Source: Kineobactrum sediminis (lineage in GTDB: Bacteria > Pseudomonadota > Gammaproteobacteria > Pseudomonadales > Halieaceae). Taken from it: DNA of 64,000 bases. The notes under the pieces are model-generated. The model saw nothing but the letters and a program-made list of their open reading frames with translations. It did not search any database and was not told where the DNA came from. This document shows, piece by piece, positions 38,904-48,547 of this stretch; within the stretch, counting starts at the first letter, position 1, and every line of letters begins with the position of its first letter. The position numbers were made by a program, and so were the translations under genes. Location of the stretch: positions 186,001-250,000 of the forward strand of contig NZ_PKLZ01000007.1 in the NCBI RefSeq assembly GCF_002868715.1, read 5' to 3'.

Positions 38904-40829
38904 ATGGTTGACCATACAGACACAGACACCCGCTGGTCGGTCGCAGATAGCGCCGAGCTTTACGGTGTAAACACGTGGGGAGCCGGCTATTTCAGCATCT
39001 CCGATAGCGGCGACGCCCAGGTAACGGTGAGCATCGATGAGCGCGATGTGAGCGTCTCGCTTATGGATATTGTTGCCGGGATGCGTGCGCGCAATCTGGA
39101 AATGCCTGCTGTGCTGCGCATAAAGAACGTGCTGGACCACCGTATCAAGGTGCTCAATGAGGCCTTTGCCAGCGCTATCAGCACCGGCGGTTATGGCAAT
39201 GTCTATCGCGGTGTTTTCCCGATCAAGGTGAACCAGCAATGCCATGTGATCGAAGAGATTGCGGACTATGGTGCTCGCTATCACCACGGCTTTGAGGCAG
39301 GCAGTAAAGCCGAACTCATCATAGCGTTAAGCCAGTTGCGTGATACCGACAGCCTGATTGTGTGCAACGGTTACAAGGATGCCGAGTTCATTGACCTGGG
39401 CCTGTATGCCCGGCGCATGGGCTATCCCTGTTTTTTCGTACTCGAGTCGCTCAGTGAATTGAAGGTGATCATTGAACGCAGCCGTATCCTTGAGGTTGAA
39501 CCCCTGATCGGTGTGCGCATGAAAAGCTCGGTCAAGGTCGATGGCCACTGGAGCCAGGACAGCGGTGACCGCTCGATTTTCGGGCTGTCGACGGCGGCAC
39601 TGATTGGGGTTGTTGATGAGCTGCGCGCGGCTGATATGCTGCACTGCCTGCAAATGCTGCACTGTCACCTCGGTTCCCAGGTGCCAAACATTCGTAACGT
39701 GCGCAACGGGGTACTTGAGGCCTGCCGGTTTTACGCGGGGCTGGTTGCCGAGGGCGCGACCATGGGTTACCTGGATCTCGGTGGTGGCCTGGCGGTGGAT
39801 TACGAGGGCGCTCGCACCAACAGCACTCACAGCATGAATTATCAGCTGGAGGAATACTGCGTCAATATTATCGAGAGTATTCGGGAAACACTGGATCCTC
39901 AGGGTATAGACCACCCGGTTATTATTTCCGAGTCGGGCCGGGCGACGGTTGCCTATTCGTCAATGCTACTGTTCAACGTTCTCGATGTGCGCAGTAGCGA
40001 GCCGCTTGCGCTGCCTGCCGTATTGCCCGGCGACTGCAACGAGACCCTCAAGCATATTTTTGACGTACTGAACGTTGTCGGCACCGGCAATTTCCAGGAG
40101 TGTTATAACGACGCGCTGTTTTATCGCGACGAGCTGAGGGACATGTTCAATCACGGTCGGGCGACGCTGCGCGAACGCGCCATGGCGGAAGATATCTGCC
40201 TGGCCATTCTGCAGCGTATTGCCACCATCTTGCCGTCGCTTGCACGGGTCCCGCCCGAGCTGGAAAACCTGCCGGAAATGTTGTCGGACATTTACTACGG
40301 AAACTTCAGCCTGTTCCAGTCATTGCCTGACATGTGGGCAATCGACCAGCTGTTCCCGATCATGCCATTACATCGTCTGCATCAACAGCCTGACCGCCAG
40401 GCCATGATTGCGGACCTGACTTGTGACTGCGACGGCAAAATCGATAACTTTTCCACTGCAACGGGGACTGCCGCAACCATGCCGCTGCATTCCCTGCGCG
40501 AGGGGGAAGATTATATTCTGGGCGTTTTCCTCGTTGGCGCCTATCAGGAGACACTGGGCGACTTGCATAACCTGTTTGGCGACACCAATGTTGTCAATGT
40601 CGCCATCAACGCAGACGGCAGTTTTGATTTTGCCCGGGAATTTCACGGCGACAGTATTGCCGACGTACTGACTTACGTGGAATACGAACCCAAGCACTTG
40701 CAGGAGCAGTTCCGTAAGGTGGCAGAGAGCGCGGTGCGCAGCGGCTGTATCAGTGTCGCCGAGCGCCAGCAGATCCTGCGTGCCTTCCACGACAGCCTGA
40801 ACGGCTACACCTATTTTGAACATCACTGA
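38904..40829 (+). CDS. speA: Biosynthetic arginine decarboxylase
   Basis: 641 residues from the ATG at 38904, preceded by AAGGA; a TTG lies one codon before. Fold III PLP enzyme with the Schiff-base lysine at residue 108 in GVFPIKVNQQ and GYKDAEFIDL, HCHLGSQV and GGGLAVDYEG motifs. It forms agmatine, which would lead to putrescine through agmatine hydrolases not present in this window. The carboxynorspermidine genes follow with a 28-base gap, so the three probably form a polyamine operon. Confidence 0.95.
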   Translation: MVDHTDTDTRWSVADSAELYGVNTWGAGYFSISDSGDAQVTVSIDERDVSVSLMDIVAGMRARNLEMPAVLRIKNVLDHRIKVLNEAFASAISTGGYGNVYRGVFPIKVNQQCHVIEEIADYGARYHHGFEAGSKAELIIALSQLRDTDSLIVCNGYKDAEFIDLGLYARRMGYPCFFVLESLSELKVIIERSRILEVEPLIGVRMKSSVKVDGHWSQDSGDRSIFGLSTAALIGVVDELRAADMLHCLQMLHCHLGSQVPNIRNVRNGVLEACRFYAGLVAEGATMGYLDLGGGLAVDYEGARTNSTHSMNYQLEEYCVNIIESIRETLDPQGIDHPVIISESGRATVAYSSMLLFNVLDVRSSEPLALPAVLPGDCNETLKHIFDVLNVVGTGNFQECYNDALFYRDELRDMFNHGRATLRERAMAEDICLAILQRIATILPSLARVPPELENLPEMLSDIYYGNFSLFQSLPDMWAIDQLFPIMPLHRLHQQPDRQAMIADLTCDCDGKIDNFSTATGTAATMPLHSLREGEDYILGVFLVGAYQETLGDLHNLFGDTNVVNVAINADGSFDFAREFHGDSIADVLTYVEYEPKHLQEQFRKVAESAVRSGCISVAERQQILRAFHDSLNGYTYFEHH

Positions 40830-40857
40830 GCAATACCTGAATAAAAGGAGCGCAACC

Positions 40858-42078
40858 ATGTCAAAAGTTATGATTATCGGGGCCGGCGGTGTAGGCGGCG
40901 TCGTCGCCCACAAATGTGCCCAGTTGCCTGAGGTTTTCAGCGACATCATTTTGGCAAGCCGTACCGAGTCCAAGTGCAAAAAAATCGCGGCACAGCTGTC
41001 GCGGCCGATACGCACTGCGCAGGTGGATGCCGATAATGTCCCTGAACTGACAGCCCTGCTGCAGGCCGAACAGCCCGAGCTGGTGATCAACGTGGCACTG
41101 CCCTACCAGGATCTCAGTATCATGGACGCCTGCCTGGCAGCGGGGGTCAACTATCTCGACACCGCCAATTACGAGCCGCGCGATACCGCAAAGTTTGAAT
41201 ACAGCTGGCAGTGGGCCTACCAGGACCGCTTCGCCGATGCCGGCCTTACCGCGATCCTGGGCAGCGGCTTTGATCCCGGTGCCACCAATATCTTTACTGC
41301 CTACCTGGCGCGGCATTACTTCGACGAGATTACCGAGCTGGATATCATTGATGTCAACGGCGGTGATCACGGCTATCCGTTCGCAACCAACTTCAATCCT
41401 GAAATCAATATTCGCGAGGTCAGCGCCGAGTGCCGCCATTGGGAAAACGGCGAATTCGTGACCACGCCACCGATGTCCACGCAGGCCCGTTTCGAGTGCC
41501 CGGAAGGTGTCGGCAGTTACGATATCTACCGCATGTATCACGAGGAGCTGGAATCACTCAGCACGCATTTCCCGGGCCTGAAGCGAGCCCAGTTCTGGAT
41601 GAGCTTTTCGGAGAATTACCTCACGCACCTGGAGGTTCTGAACAATGTTGGTATGACCAGCATTGAACCGGTGGAATACGAAGGCCACAAAGTAGTGCCC
41701 ATTCAGTTCCTCGCTTCGCTGTTGCCCGACCCTTCCACATTGGGGCCACGCACCAAGGGCAAGACCTGCATCGGTTGTATGGTCCGCGGCATCAAGGACG
41801 GCAAAGAGCGGCTCATGTATATCTACAATATCTCTGATCACCAGGCATGCTACCGCGAGGTCCAGTCCCAGGCGATTTCCTACACTACCGGTGTGCCGGC
41901 GGTTATTGGCGCCAAGATGATTCTGGAAGGTTACTGGCGTGAGCCGGGTGTGTGGAACGTGGAACAGCGCGACCCCGACCCCTTCATGGCCGATATGAAT
42001 GAGCTTGGGCTGCCCTGGACAGTGGTCGAACTGGACCCCGGGTTTCGTCTCGATATTGTGAAAGGCCAGGATAGCTGA
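40858..42078 (+). CDS. Carboxynorspermidine synthase, saccharopine dehydrogenase family
   Basis: 406 residues from the ATG at 40858, with AAGGAG at 40845-40850; an upstream in-frame codon set is not conserved. The N-terminus MSKVMIIGAGGVGGVVAHKC is an NAD(P)-binding fold with GxGGVG. The rest matches the carboxynorspermidine/carboxyspermidine dehydrogenase branch, including GSGFDPGATNIF and GGDHGYPFATNFNPE. It condenses aspartate semialdehyde with a diamine and reduces the imine. The direct partner, the decarboxylase, begins at its stop codon. Confidence 0.93.
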   Translation: MSKVMIIGAGGVGGVVAHKCAQLPEVFSDIILASRTESKCKKIAAQLSRPIRTAQVDADNVPELTALLQAEQPELVINVALPYQDLSIMDACLAAGVNYLDTANYEPRDTAKFEYSWQWAYQDRFADAGLTAILGSGFDPGATNIFTAYLARHYFDEITELDIIDVNGGDHGYPFATNFNPEINIREVSAECRHWENGEFVTTPPMSTQARFECPEGVGSYDIYRMYHEELESLSTHFPGLKRAQFWMSFSENYLTHLEVLNNVGMTSIEPVEYEGHKVVPIQFLASLLPDPSTLGPRTKGKTCIGCMVRGIKDGKERLMYIYNISDHQACYREVQSQAISYTTGVPAVIGAKMILEGYWREPGVWNVEQRDPDPFMADMNELGLPWTVVELDPGFRLDIVKGQDS

Positions 42079-43256
42079 TGTCGGAAGCGCTGCAGTTTAC
42101 GGATTTTGGCAAGCTGGACCTGGCGCGTCTGCCTTCTCCCTGCTATGTGGTGGACGAGGTGGCGGTGGAACGCAACCTGGCGATTCTGCGGCAGGTCGCG
42201 GATGACAGCGGCGCCAGGATACTGTCGGCATTGAAAGCGTTCTCCATGTGGCGCCTGGCACCCCTGGTCGGCCGTTACCTGGACGGTACCTGTGCCAGTG
42301 GCCTGCACGAGGCTCGCCTGGGGCACGACTATTACGACGGTGAATTGCATGTATTCAGTGCCGGGTACAATGAAGCCGACCTGCGGGCAATACTGGCCAT
42401 TGCCGACCATGTGGTGTTTAACAGTTGCGGCCAGTGGCACCGCTTCAGGGAATTGGCGCTCGAGGCCCAGCGAGAGCGTCCCCAGCTACGTTTCGGCCTG
42501 CGTATCAATCCCGAGCACTCCGAGGGGGACGTACCCATTTACGACCCCTGTGCGCCGGGTTCGCGGCTGGGAATACCGCGCTCACAGATTGACGCTGCCT
42601 GCCTCGACGGGATTAGCGGGCTGCACTTCCATACCCTGTGTGAGCAGGATTTCCCCCCCCTGCAGCGGACCCTGGAGGCTGTAGAGACCCGCTTCGGGGA
42701 CCTGTTGCCGCAGATGGAGTGGGTCAATTTTGGTGGCGGACATCATATTACCCGGCCGGGATACCAGCTCGACCAGCTGGTCACGTGTATTCGCGATTTT
42801 TCCCGCCGTCACGAGGTGCAGGTCTATCTGGAGCCGGGGGAGGCAGTGGCGATTGGCACCGGGGTGCTGGTAACCGAAGTACTTGACCTGGCCTGGAATA
42901 CGCTGGACCAGGCCATTCTCGATTGTTCCGCCACCTGTCATATGCCTGACATTCTCGAAATGCCCTACCGGCCCCAGCTCGCCGGTGCCGGCCTGCCGGG
43001 AGAGTATCCCCACAGCTACCGCCTCGGTGGCCTGACCTGCCTTGCCGGGGATGTGGTCGGTGACTACAGTTTTCCGCAACCGGTACAGGTGGGACAGCGG
43101 TTAATGTTTGCCGATATGGCCCACTACACCATGGTCAAGACCAGCACTTTCAATGGTACCCGTTTGCCGGCCATTGTGCTCTGGAATTCCATCACCGATG
43201 CGCTGGAGGTCGTTCGTGAGTTCGGCTACGACGACTTCCGGACGCGCCTCTCCTGA
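42078..43256 (+). CDS. nspC: Carboxynorspermidine decarboxylase
   Basis: 392 residues, starting in a one-base overlap with the stop of the preceding gene. Alanine-racemase-type barrel with PLP lysine 53 in LSALKAFSMW and the conserved GLRINPEHSEG and GLHFHTLCEQ. The glycine loop FGGGHHITRPGY and C-terminal DCSATCHMPDI complete the site. It decarboxylates carboxy(nor)spermidine to (nor)spermidine. Together with speA and the synthase it suggests spermidine made without S-adenosylmethionine. Whether the product is spermidine or norspermidine cannot be told from sequence here. Confidence 0.94.
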   Translation: MSEALQFTDFGKLDLARLPSPCYVVDEVAVERNLAILRQVADDSGARILSALKAFSMWRLAPLVGRYLDGTCASGLHEARLGHDYYDGELHVFSAGYNEADLRAILAIADHVVFNSCGQWHRFRELALEAQRERPQLRFGLRINPEHSEGDVPIYDPCAPGSRLGIPRSQIDAACLDGISGLHFHTLCEQDFPPLQRTLEAVETRFGDLLPQMEWVNFGGGHHITRPGYQLDQLVTCIRDFSRRHEVQVYLEPGEAVAIGTGVLVTEVLDLAWNTLDQAILDCSATCHMPDILEMPYRPQLAGAGLPGEYPHSYRLGGLTCLAGDVVGDYSFPQPVQVGQRLMFADMAHYTMVKTSTFNGTRLPAIVLWNSITDALEVVREFGYDDFRTRLS

Positions 43257-43413
43257 CCTCTCCTGACCTTTTGCCAACCCGGCAATGAACCGTTTGTGCC
43301 GGCTGCCAGTCGGCTGAAGCGCCCCTGTCCAACTGATTTTTTGCCCTCTTTGGGGCACTGATCATGCCCGATACTGGGGCTTCGGGGGAGTTTCTTGCGG
43401 GATGTCAATTTTT

Positions 43414-43480
43414 TGACGTTTTGGGTCTCTTGGGTATTGAAACGGTAACATAGTGTCAGTAATCTGACGTTTCTGACGTT
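43414..43480 (+). promoter_or_regulatory. TGACGTT repeats before rpoS
   Basis: TGACGTT occurs at 43414-43420, 43465-43471 and 43474-43480, the last two 9 bases apart, within the 273-base gap between nspC and rpoS. A weak -35/-10 pair, TTGAAA (43437-43442), 17 bases, TAATCT (43460-43465), overlaps the second copy. These could be operator half-sites for rpoS control; the binding protein is unknown. The gap holds no other recognised feature. Confidence 0.35.
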
Positions 43481-43529
43481 ACGTAACCGGTTCAAAAAAA
43501 CCCACACAAATAACCCTCGGGATACCACG

Positions 43530-44618
43530 ATGGATCTGACTACCGCAAAACACGCATCAAAACGAGTCTCCGCTGGAGCTATGTCGGAAATGGATACCGC
43601 ACGAGCTGATCGGCGGCCTGCACCGCCACCTTCATACCCTGTGCCGCCACCTTCATACGATGAAGAGGGGGCTCAACGCGCCCCCGCGAAAGCTCGCGAC
43701 GATTTTCCGCTGGACGATCTGCTGGCTGAGCAGGAGGCGGAAGAGCTTGAGTTTGACCTGGCCAAGTCGGCGCGCACCGTTGAAAAATCGCTGGATGCCA
43801 CCCAGCTTTACCTTAACGAAATTGGTTTTTCGCCGCTACTCAGTGCCGACGAAGAAAAATACTACTCCCGCCTGGCCCGCAAGGGATGCGAAGCCAGTCG
43901 CCAGCGGATGATTGAGAGCAACCTTCGCCTGGTGGTGAAGATCTCCCGTCGTTACATAAACCGGGGATTGACCCTGCTGGACCTGATCGAGGAAGGGAAC
44001 CTCGGGTTGATCCGCGCAGTGGAGAAGTTTGACCCGGAGCGTGGCTTCCGTTTTTCCACCTATGCAACCTGGTGGATCCGCCAGACCGTAGAGCGGGCCA
44101 TCATGAACCAGACCCGAACCATCAGGCTGCCCATTCATGTCGTCAAGGAACTCAATGGCTGCCTGCGGGCGGCGCGGGAACTTACCCAGCGCCTGGACCA
44201 TGAGCCTACTGCTGAGGAAATCGCAGACCTCCTGGAAAAGCCACCTGCAGACGTCAAGCGCCTGCTGGGCCTGAATGAACGGGTCAGCTCAATCGACGTC
44301 CCGATAGGGCCCGACTCAGACAAGGTTGTGGTCGAGACCCTGGCGGATGAGCGCGAGGCGGATCCTTCGGAATTGCTCCAGGACAAGAATATACGTGAAA
44401 GTATCGATTTCTGGCTGGATGAGCTGTCGGACAAGCAGCGCGAGGTGGTATCCCGTCGTTTTGGTCTGCGAGGCCACGAAAGTGCCACCCTCGAAAATGT
44501 GGGGCGCGAGATCGGCCTTACCCGGGAGCGGGTGCGACAGATCCAGGTTGAAGGTCTGCGCCGGCTACGCACGATAATGGAAAGCAACGGCCTCAATAGC
44601 GAAACCTTATTCAGTTAG
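43530..44618 (+). CDS. rpoS: RNA polymerase sigma factor RpoS
   Basis: 362 residues. The sigma-70 family regions are clear: region 1.2 ([16 protein letters not shown]), regions 2.1-2.4 ([20 protein letters not shown] then [16 protein letters not shown]), region 3 ([19 protein letters not shown]) and region 4 ([16 protein letters not shown] and [15 protein letters not shown]). The long N-terminus has a repeat PPPSY at residues 32-36 and 39-43. It directs stationary-phase and stress transcription. nlpD, which commonly precedes rpoS and carries its promoter, is absent here; polyamine genes take its place. It ends near a strong terminator shared with fdxA. Confidence 0.96.
   Translation: MDLTTAKHASKRVSAGAMSEMDTARADRRPAPPPSYPVPPPSYDEEGAQRAPAKARDDFPLDDLLAEQEAEELEFDLAKSARTVEKSLDATQLYLNEIGFSPLLSADEEKYYSRLARKGCEASRQRMIESNLRLVVKISRRYINRGLTLLDLIEEGNLGLIRAVEKFDPERGFRFSTYATWWIRQTVERAIMNQTRTIRLPIHVVKELNGCLRAARELTQRLDHEPTAEEIADLLEKPPADVKRLLGLNERVSSIDVPIGPDSDKVVVETLADEREADPSELLQDKNIRESIDFWLDELSDKQREVVSRRFGLRGHESATLENVGREIGLTRERVRQIQVEGLRRLRTIMESNGLNSETLFS
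43623..43658 (+). repeat. 15-bp direct repeat in the rpoS 5' end
   Basis: CCGCCACCTTCATAC occurs at 43623-43637 and again at 43644-43658, 21 bases apart, so the reading frame is kept and the protein gains PPPSY twice with a seven-residue period. The repeat unit could expand or contract by slippage without breaking the frame. It lies in the poorly conserved RpoS N-terminus. Confidence 0.75.
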
Positions 44619-44644
44619 GTTGCGCCAAACCGGAACCATAAAAA

Positions 44645-44690
44645 GGAGCCACAAAAAAACCCCGCGATGGCGGGGTTTTTTTGTGGCTCC
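44645..44690. terminator. Bidirectional terminator between rpoS and fdxA
   Basis: A perfect 21-base stem (44645-44665 with 44670-44690) around a 4-base loop. The inner arms are A-rich on the left and T-rich on the right around a GC-rich core, CCCCGC/GCGGGG, so a U-tract follows the core hairpin in both transcripts. It is placed exactly between the convergent ends of rpoS and fdxA. Confidence 0.92.
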
Positions 44691-44697
44691 GGCTCTT

Positions 44698-45021
44698 TCA
44701 GCGTTCGAGCAATCGCAGTTTGTCGGGCTTGTTTGCCCACTCTTCGGCGTCCGGCAGCGGCGGCTTCATTTCGGTGATATTGGGCCAGACTTCGGCCAGC
44801 TCGGCATTGAGTTCAAGGAATACCTGCTGGTCCTCCGGCAATTCGTCCTCGGAATAAATGGCATCAACAGGGCACTCGGGTTCGCACAGTGCGCAATCAA
44901 TGCACTCATCCGGGTGTATGACGAGGAAATTCGGGCCCTCGTAAAAACAATCTACCGGGCACACCTCGACACAGTCTGTGTGTTTGCACATGATGCATTG
45001 TTCGCCAACTACAAAAGTCAT
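44698..45021 (-). CDS. fdxA: Ferredoxin FdxA, 7Fe-8S type
   Basis: 107 residues. Cys9, Cys17 and Cys21 together with a later Cys fit the [3Fe-4S] site, and the C40-x2-C43-x2-C46-x3-C50 set ([11 protein letters not shown]) fits the [4Fe-4S] site. FdxA beside mutS and recA is the usual order in Pseudomonas relatives. It is a cytoplasmic low-potential electron carrier. It converges on rpoS over a shared terminator. Confidence 0.95.
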   Translation of the reverse strand: MTFVVGEQCIMCKHTDCVEVCPVDCFYEGPNFLVIHPDECIDCALCEPECPVDAIYSEDELPEDQQVFLELNAELAEVWPNITEMKPPLPDAEEWANKPDKLRLLER

Positions 45022-45092
45022 GTCGCTTTCGCCTCGGTGTCAGAAAAGAAGGGGGGCAGTTTACCTGCTCGGTGAAGAGAATTGAAGGCTTT

Positions 45093-47654
45093 TCAGTGTA
45101 GCTTGGAACGCATCTGATAGAGCAGATCCAATGCTTCCCTGGGGCTCAGCTCGTCGAGGTCCAGGGCTTCCAGCTGATCTATCACCGGATGTGGCTGCGG
45201 GCTGTTGAACAGCTCTGCCTGGGTGGGTGCGGTAACGGCACCGGTGGCCGTATCCCGGTTGCTCTCCAGTTCCCTGAGTTTGTCCCGCGCCGCCCGCAGG
45301 ACCGGCTCGGGGATACCGGCAAGCTTGGCAACCTGCAGGCCAAAACTGCGATTTGCGGGTCCGTCCTGGATATTATGCAGGAACACCACATGGTCCTGGT
45401 GTTCGGTGGCGTCGAGATGCACATTGGCCATGGTCGGGCACAGTTCCGGCAGTGCGGTGAGTTCAAAATAGTGGGTGGCAAACAGGGTGAAGGCCCGCAC
45501 CTGCTGTGCCAGCGCAATTGCCGCGGCCCAGGCCAGGCTGAGACCGTCAAAGGTGCTGGTGCCGCGGCCCACTTCATCCATCAGTACCAGGCTGTGCTCG
45601 GTGGCATTGTGCAGGATATTGGCGGTTTCAGTCATTTCCACCATGAAGGTGGAGCGGCCGCTGGCGAGGTCATCGGAGGACCCGATGCGGGTAAAGATGC
45701 GATCGACGGGTGACAGTCGCACTGCGGTTGCCGGTACGAAACTGCCGACATGAGCGAGCAGGGTGATTACCGCGTTTTGCCGCATATAAGTGGATTTACC
45801 ACCCATATTGGGCCCGGTAATCAACAGCATCCGGCGCTGGTTGTTGAGTACCGTGTCGTTGGCGATGAAGGGCTCATCCAAAACCTGCTCCACGACCAGG
45901 TGGCGCCCCTCGCTGACCTCCAGCTGCTGCACCCGGGTGAACTCGGGCTGGCACAGGCGCAGGCTGTCTGCACGCTCAGCCAGGTTGGCGAGCACGTCTA
46001 TTTCTGCCACTGCGGTAGCGCTGTCCTGCAACAGGGCAAGCTGTTCGTTGAGTTGTTCAAGTACCTCTTCGTAGAGTGCTTTTTCGCGCGCCAGTGCCCG
46101 GCTCTTGCTGGACAGCGCCCGGTCCTCAAACGTCTTCAGTTCAGGGGTGATGAAGCGCTCGGCGTTTTTCAGCGTCTGCCGGCGCTGGTAGCTGTCGGGG
46201 GCGCGTTCCGACTGGCTTCGACTTATTTCGATGTAGTAGCCGTGCACCCGGTTATAACCCACTTTGAGGCTGCTGATGCCGGTGGCCTCGCGCTCACGCT
46301 GTTCGATTTCCAGCAGGTAGTCGCCGGCGTTGCTGCTGATTTTTCGCAACTCGTCCAGCTCGGCGTCAAAGCCCGGGGCGATGACGCCGCCCTCGCGGAT
46401 AACAACCGGCGGGTTATCCCTGATCGCGGCCTGCAGCAGGGTGCACAGCTGGGGATATTCGGCAGCCTGGCCGGACAGTGCCTCCAGCCGCGGGCTGCTG
46501 CACGTCGCAAGGGCACTGCGCAACGCTGGCAGCGCTTCAATGGAACTGCGCAACCGGGTCAGGTCCCGCGGACGTGCCGAGCGCAGGGCAACACGGCTCA
46601 ATATGCGCTCCATGTCGCCAATCGGTTTCAGTGCCAACCGTACCGGTTGATAGTGGTCCTCGTCACACAGGGTGCGAATCGCACCCTGGCGGGCTTCCAG
46701 TGTAGGGATGTGGGTGAGCGGCCGATGCAGCCAGCGACGCAATAGCCGGCTGCCCATGGCGGTAACGCTCTGGTCCATCACGGCAAACAGGGTATTGTCG
46801 TCACCGCCGGCCAGGTTTCGGTCAATCTCCAGATTGCGCCGCGTTGCGGCGTCGAGAATCACGCTGTCGTTCCGGTTCTCGTGCCCCAGGCTGCGAATAT
46901 GGGGAAGATTGCTGCGCTGGGTGTCTTTAACATATTGCAGCAGGCAACCCGCAGCAGCGATCGCCAGTGTCAGTTGATCACAGCCAAAGCCCTGCAGATC
47001 GTGGGTCTGGAATTGCTGATTCAGGCACCTGTGTGCACTTTCAAGTTCAAACTCCCATGCCGGTTGCGCCCGCGCACCTCGTCGCCCGGTAATCGCAGGG
47101 TGGCTGATATTTTCCTGGTACAGGGTTTCCGCGGGGTTCAGCCGCTGTAACTCACCGCCAAGCGCTTCGTCGCCCTTGACTTCCAGCACCCGGAAGCGAC
47201 CACTGGCCAGGTCCAGCCAGGCCAGGCCGAACAGCTCGCGATGTTGGCTTACTGCCAGCAACAGGTTGTCCGCGCGCTCTTCCAGCAACGCTTCGTCACT
47301 GAGGGTGCCCGGGGTGACAATGCGTACGACCTTACGCTCCACCGGTCCCTTGCTGGTTGCGGGGTCGCCGATCTGCTCACAGATGGCCACGGATATACCG
47401 GCCCGGACCAGCCGTGCCAGATAGCCCTCGGCGGCATGATAGGGGATACCCGCCATGGGTATGGGTTCACCATCCGCCTTGCCTCGCGCGGTCAGGGTAA
47501 TATCCAGAAGCTCCGATGCCCGCCTGGCATCGTCAAAAAACAATTCGTAGAAATCCCCCATACGGTAAAAGAGCAGTTCCCGCGGGTGCTGCGCCTTGAT
47601 CCGGAGAAATTGCTGAATCATCGGAGTATGGGCTGGATCTGGCGCTGGAATCAC
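45093..47654 (-). CDS. mutS: DNA mismatch repair protein MutS
   Basis: 853 residues from a GTG, chosen because the mismatch-binding domain region [17 protein letters not shown] lies only a few residues in, as in E. coli MutS; an ATG at 47621 is an alternative. The mismatch-contact [11 protein letters not shown] is at about residue 30, and the ATPase has [13 protein letters not shown] (Walker A), [16 protein letters not shown] (Walker B and signature). It recognises mismatches in the cytoplasm and recruits MutL. Confidence 0.97.
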   Translation of the reverse strand: MIPAPDPAHTPMIQQFLRIKAQHPRELLFYRMGDFYELFFDDARRASELLDITLTARGKADGEPIPMAGIPYHAAEGYLARLVRAGISVAICEQIGDPATSKGPVERKVVRIVTPGTLSDEALLEERADNLLLAVSQHRELFGLAWLDLASGRFRVLEVKGDEALGGELQRLNPAETLYQENISHPAITGRRGARAQPAWEFELESAHRCLNQQFQTHDLQGFGCDQLTLAIAAAGCLLQYVKDTQRSNLPHIRSLGHENRNDSVILDAATRRNLEIDRNLAGGDDNTLFAVMDQSVTAMGSRLLRRWLHRPLTHIPTLEARQGAIRTLCDEDHYQPVRLALKPIGDMERILSRVALRSARPRDLTRLRSSIEALPALRSALATCSSPRLEALSGQAAEYPQLCTLLQAAIRDNPPVVIREGGVIAPGFDAELDELRKISSNAGDYLLEIEQREREATGISSLKVGYNRVHGYYIEISRSQSERAPDSYQRRQTLKNAERFITPELKTFEDRALSSKSRALAREKALYEEVLEQLNEQLALLQDSATAVAEIDVLANLAERADSLRLCQPEFTRVQQLEVSEGRHLVVEQVLDEPFIANDTVLNNQRRMLLITGPNMGGKSTYMRQNAVITLLAHVGSFVPATAVRLSPVDRIFTRIGSSDDLASGRSTFMVEMTETANILHNATEHSLVLMDEVGRGTSTFDGLSLAWAAAIALAQQVRAFTLFATHYFELTALPELCPTMANVHLDATEHQDHVVFLHNIQDGPANRSFGLQVAKLAGIPEPVLRAARDKLRELESNRDTATGAVTAPTQAELFNSPQPHPVIDQLEALDLDELSPREALDLLYQMRSKLH

Positions 47655-47740
47655 TGGTTTTCAGGCGTCCCGACAAGTATATGGGAAAAGATCGATTGTA
47701 CCGCAGAAGCGAGCGGGAGAGGCAAGCAGCGTCCCGGTGT

Positions 47741-48181
47741 TTAATGAAGGATGGAGGCCGGGCGGGGTTCAGCGGCGGCTTCTGCCGAAAACAGGTAGTC
47801 CAGTCCCAGGCACTCCTGGGCGAGCTGTCTGCTCGCCTGCATGGTCAGGCCCGTAAAGCTTGCGAACTGCTCTGGAACCAGGCCCGATGCACAGGGGAAC
47901 ACCCCCGCAACGATAAGTTGCGGCGTGGCGTCATCAACGATATCAAGAAAGATCTTGAGTGTGGGATACTCCATGCTGAGCCTGCCGATATCCGCGGAAA
48001 CGGCCAGCAGCGCCATCGGCCGGATCTCGAGCTCGGTGGTCAGTACGAGACCAAAGGGCTCCAGTAACAGCCTGCTGTCGATGACGCCCTCAAGAGACCG
48101 CAAATCGGCGATGTGCAGGCTTTCACAATGTTCACAAACATAGCAGTGCACCCTGGCTTCTTCGAGCCAGCGTTCCAGCAA
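47741..48181 (-). CDS. YbjN-domain protein
   Basis: 146 residues from a TTG, the only ordinary start in the frame after an upstream TGA, with no clear ribosome site. The pattern ERWLEEARVHCYVCEHCESLHI followed by LTTELEIRPMALLAVSADI and MEYPTLKIFLDIVDD resembles YbjN, a small protein implicated in regulation of stress and motility in enteric bacteria. It lies between mutS and recA, 86 bases from the mutS start. Family call moderate; the start is uncertain. Confidence 0.65.
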   Translation of the reverse strand: MLERWLEEARVHCYVCEHCESLHIADLRSLEGVIDSRLLLEPFGLVLTTELEIRPMALLAVSADIGRLSMEYPTLKIFLDIVDDATPQLIVAGVFPCASGLVPEQFASFTGLTMQASRQLAQECLGLDYLFSAEAAAEPRPASILH

Positions 48182-48312
48182 TGCGCGGTCTGGTTTTGCA
48201 GTAGGGACATGAGTATCCGGTTTTCAGGGCAATGGAGGGGCAATTCTATGTCATTGATACTCAATGCTCCACCGCTAAGGCCCGGCTTTCTGCTTTAACC
48301 CGAACAACTCAT

Positions 48313-48348
48313 CAGCCCCGTCCCTGTGAGCAGCGGCGTGGGGCTTTT
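48313..48348 (+). terminator. Possible hairpin terminator upstream of recA
   Basis: AGCCCC (48313-48318) pairs with GGGGCT (48340-48345) and is followed by TTTT (48345-48348). No + strand gene ends here, so it would only be meaningful if an unrecognised small transcript begins between about 48200 and 48300. Confidence 0.25.
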
Positions 48349-48464
48349 GTTGGCGGTTTGCACGGCCTCGCCAGATCTGTCGCCTGAGCATACATATTTA
48401 CGCGCACTGGCCGTATTTGGCCAATTTTCCCACCCAAAGGGTCTTGCATTTCACGCTCAATGCA

Positions 48465-48480
48465 CTGAGTATATATACAG
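48465..48480. promoter_or_regulatory. LexA (SOS) box of recA
   Basis: CTGAGTATATATACAG has the CTG-N10-CAG form of the gammaproteobacterial SOS box and differs at only two interior bases from CTGTATATATATACAG. It lies 68 bases before the recA ATG, where the recA promoter is expected. LexA repression of recA is well established in the group. Confidence 0.85.
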
Positions 48481-48547
48481 TACTTTGGTGGGCCGCAACG
48501 GCGCGGTCAGCCACTCAAACAGTCCCACCACGACAGGAGAGTCGATT

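Larger units (their letters stand above)
48182..48547. other. Gene-free region upstream of recA
   Basis: 366 bases between the divergent YbjN-like gene and recA. It contains the LexA box (48465-48480) and a GC-rich hairpin with a T-run (48313-48348). Frames open across it do not resemble proteins. The rest shows nothing I can name. Confidence 0.6.

Noticed and set aside
44619-44697. Search for an rsmZ-like small RNA between rpoS and fdxA, where Pseudomonas has one
   Set aside because: The gap is only 79 bases and is filled by the terminator.
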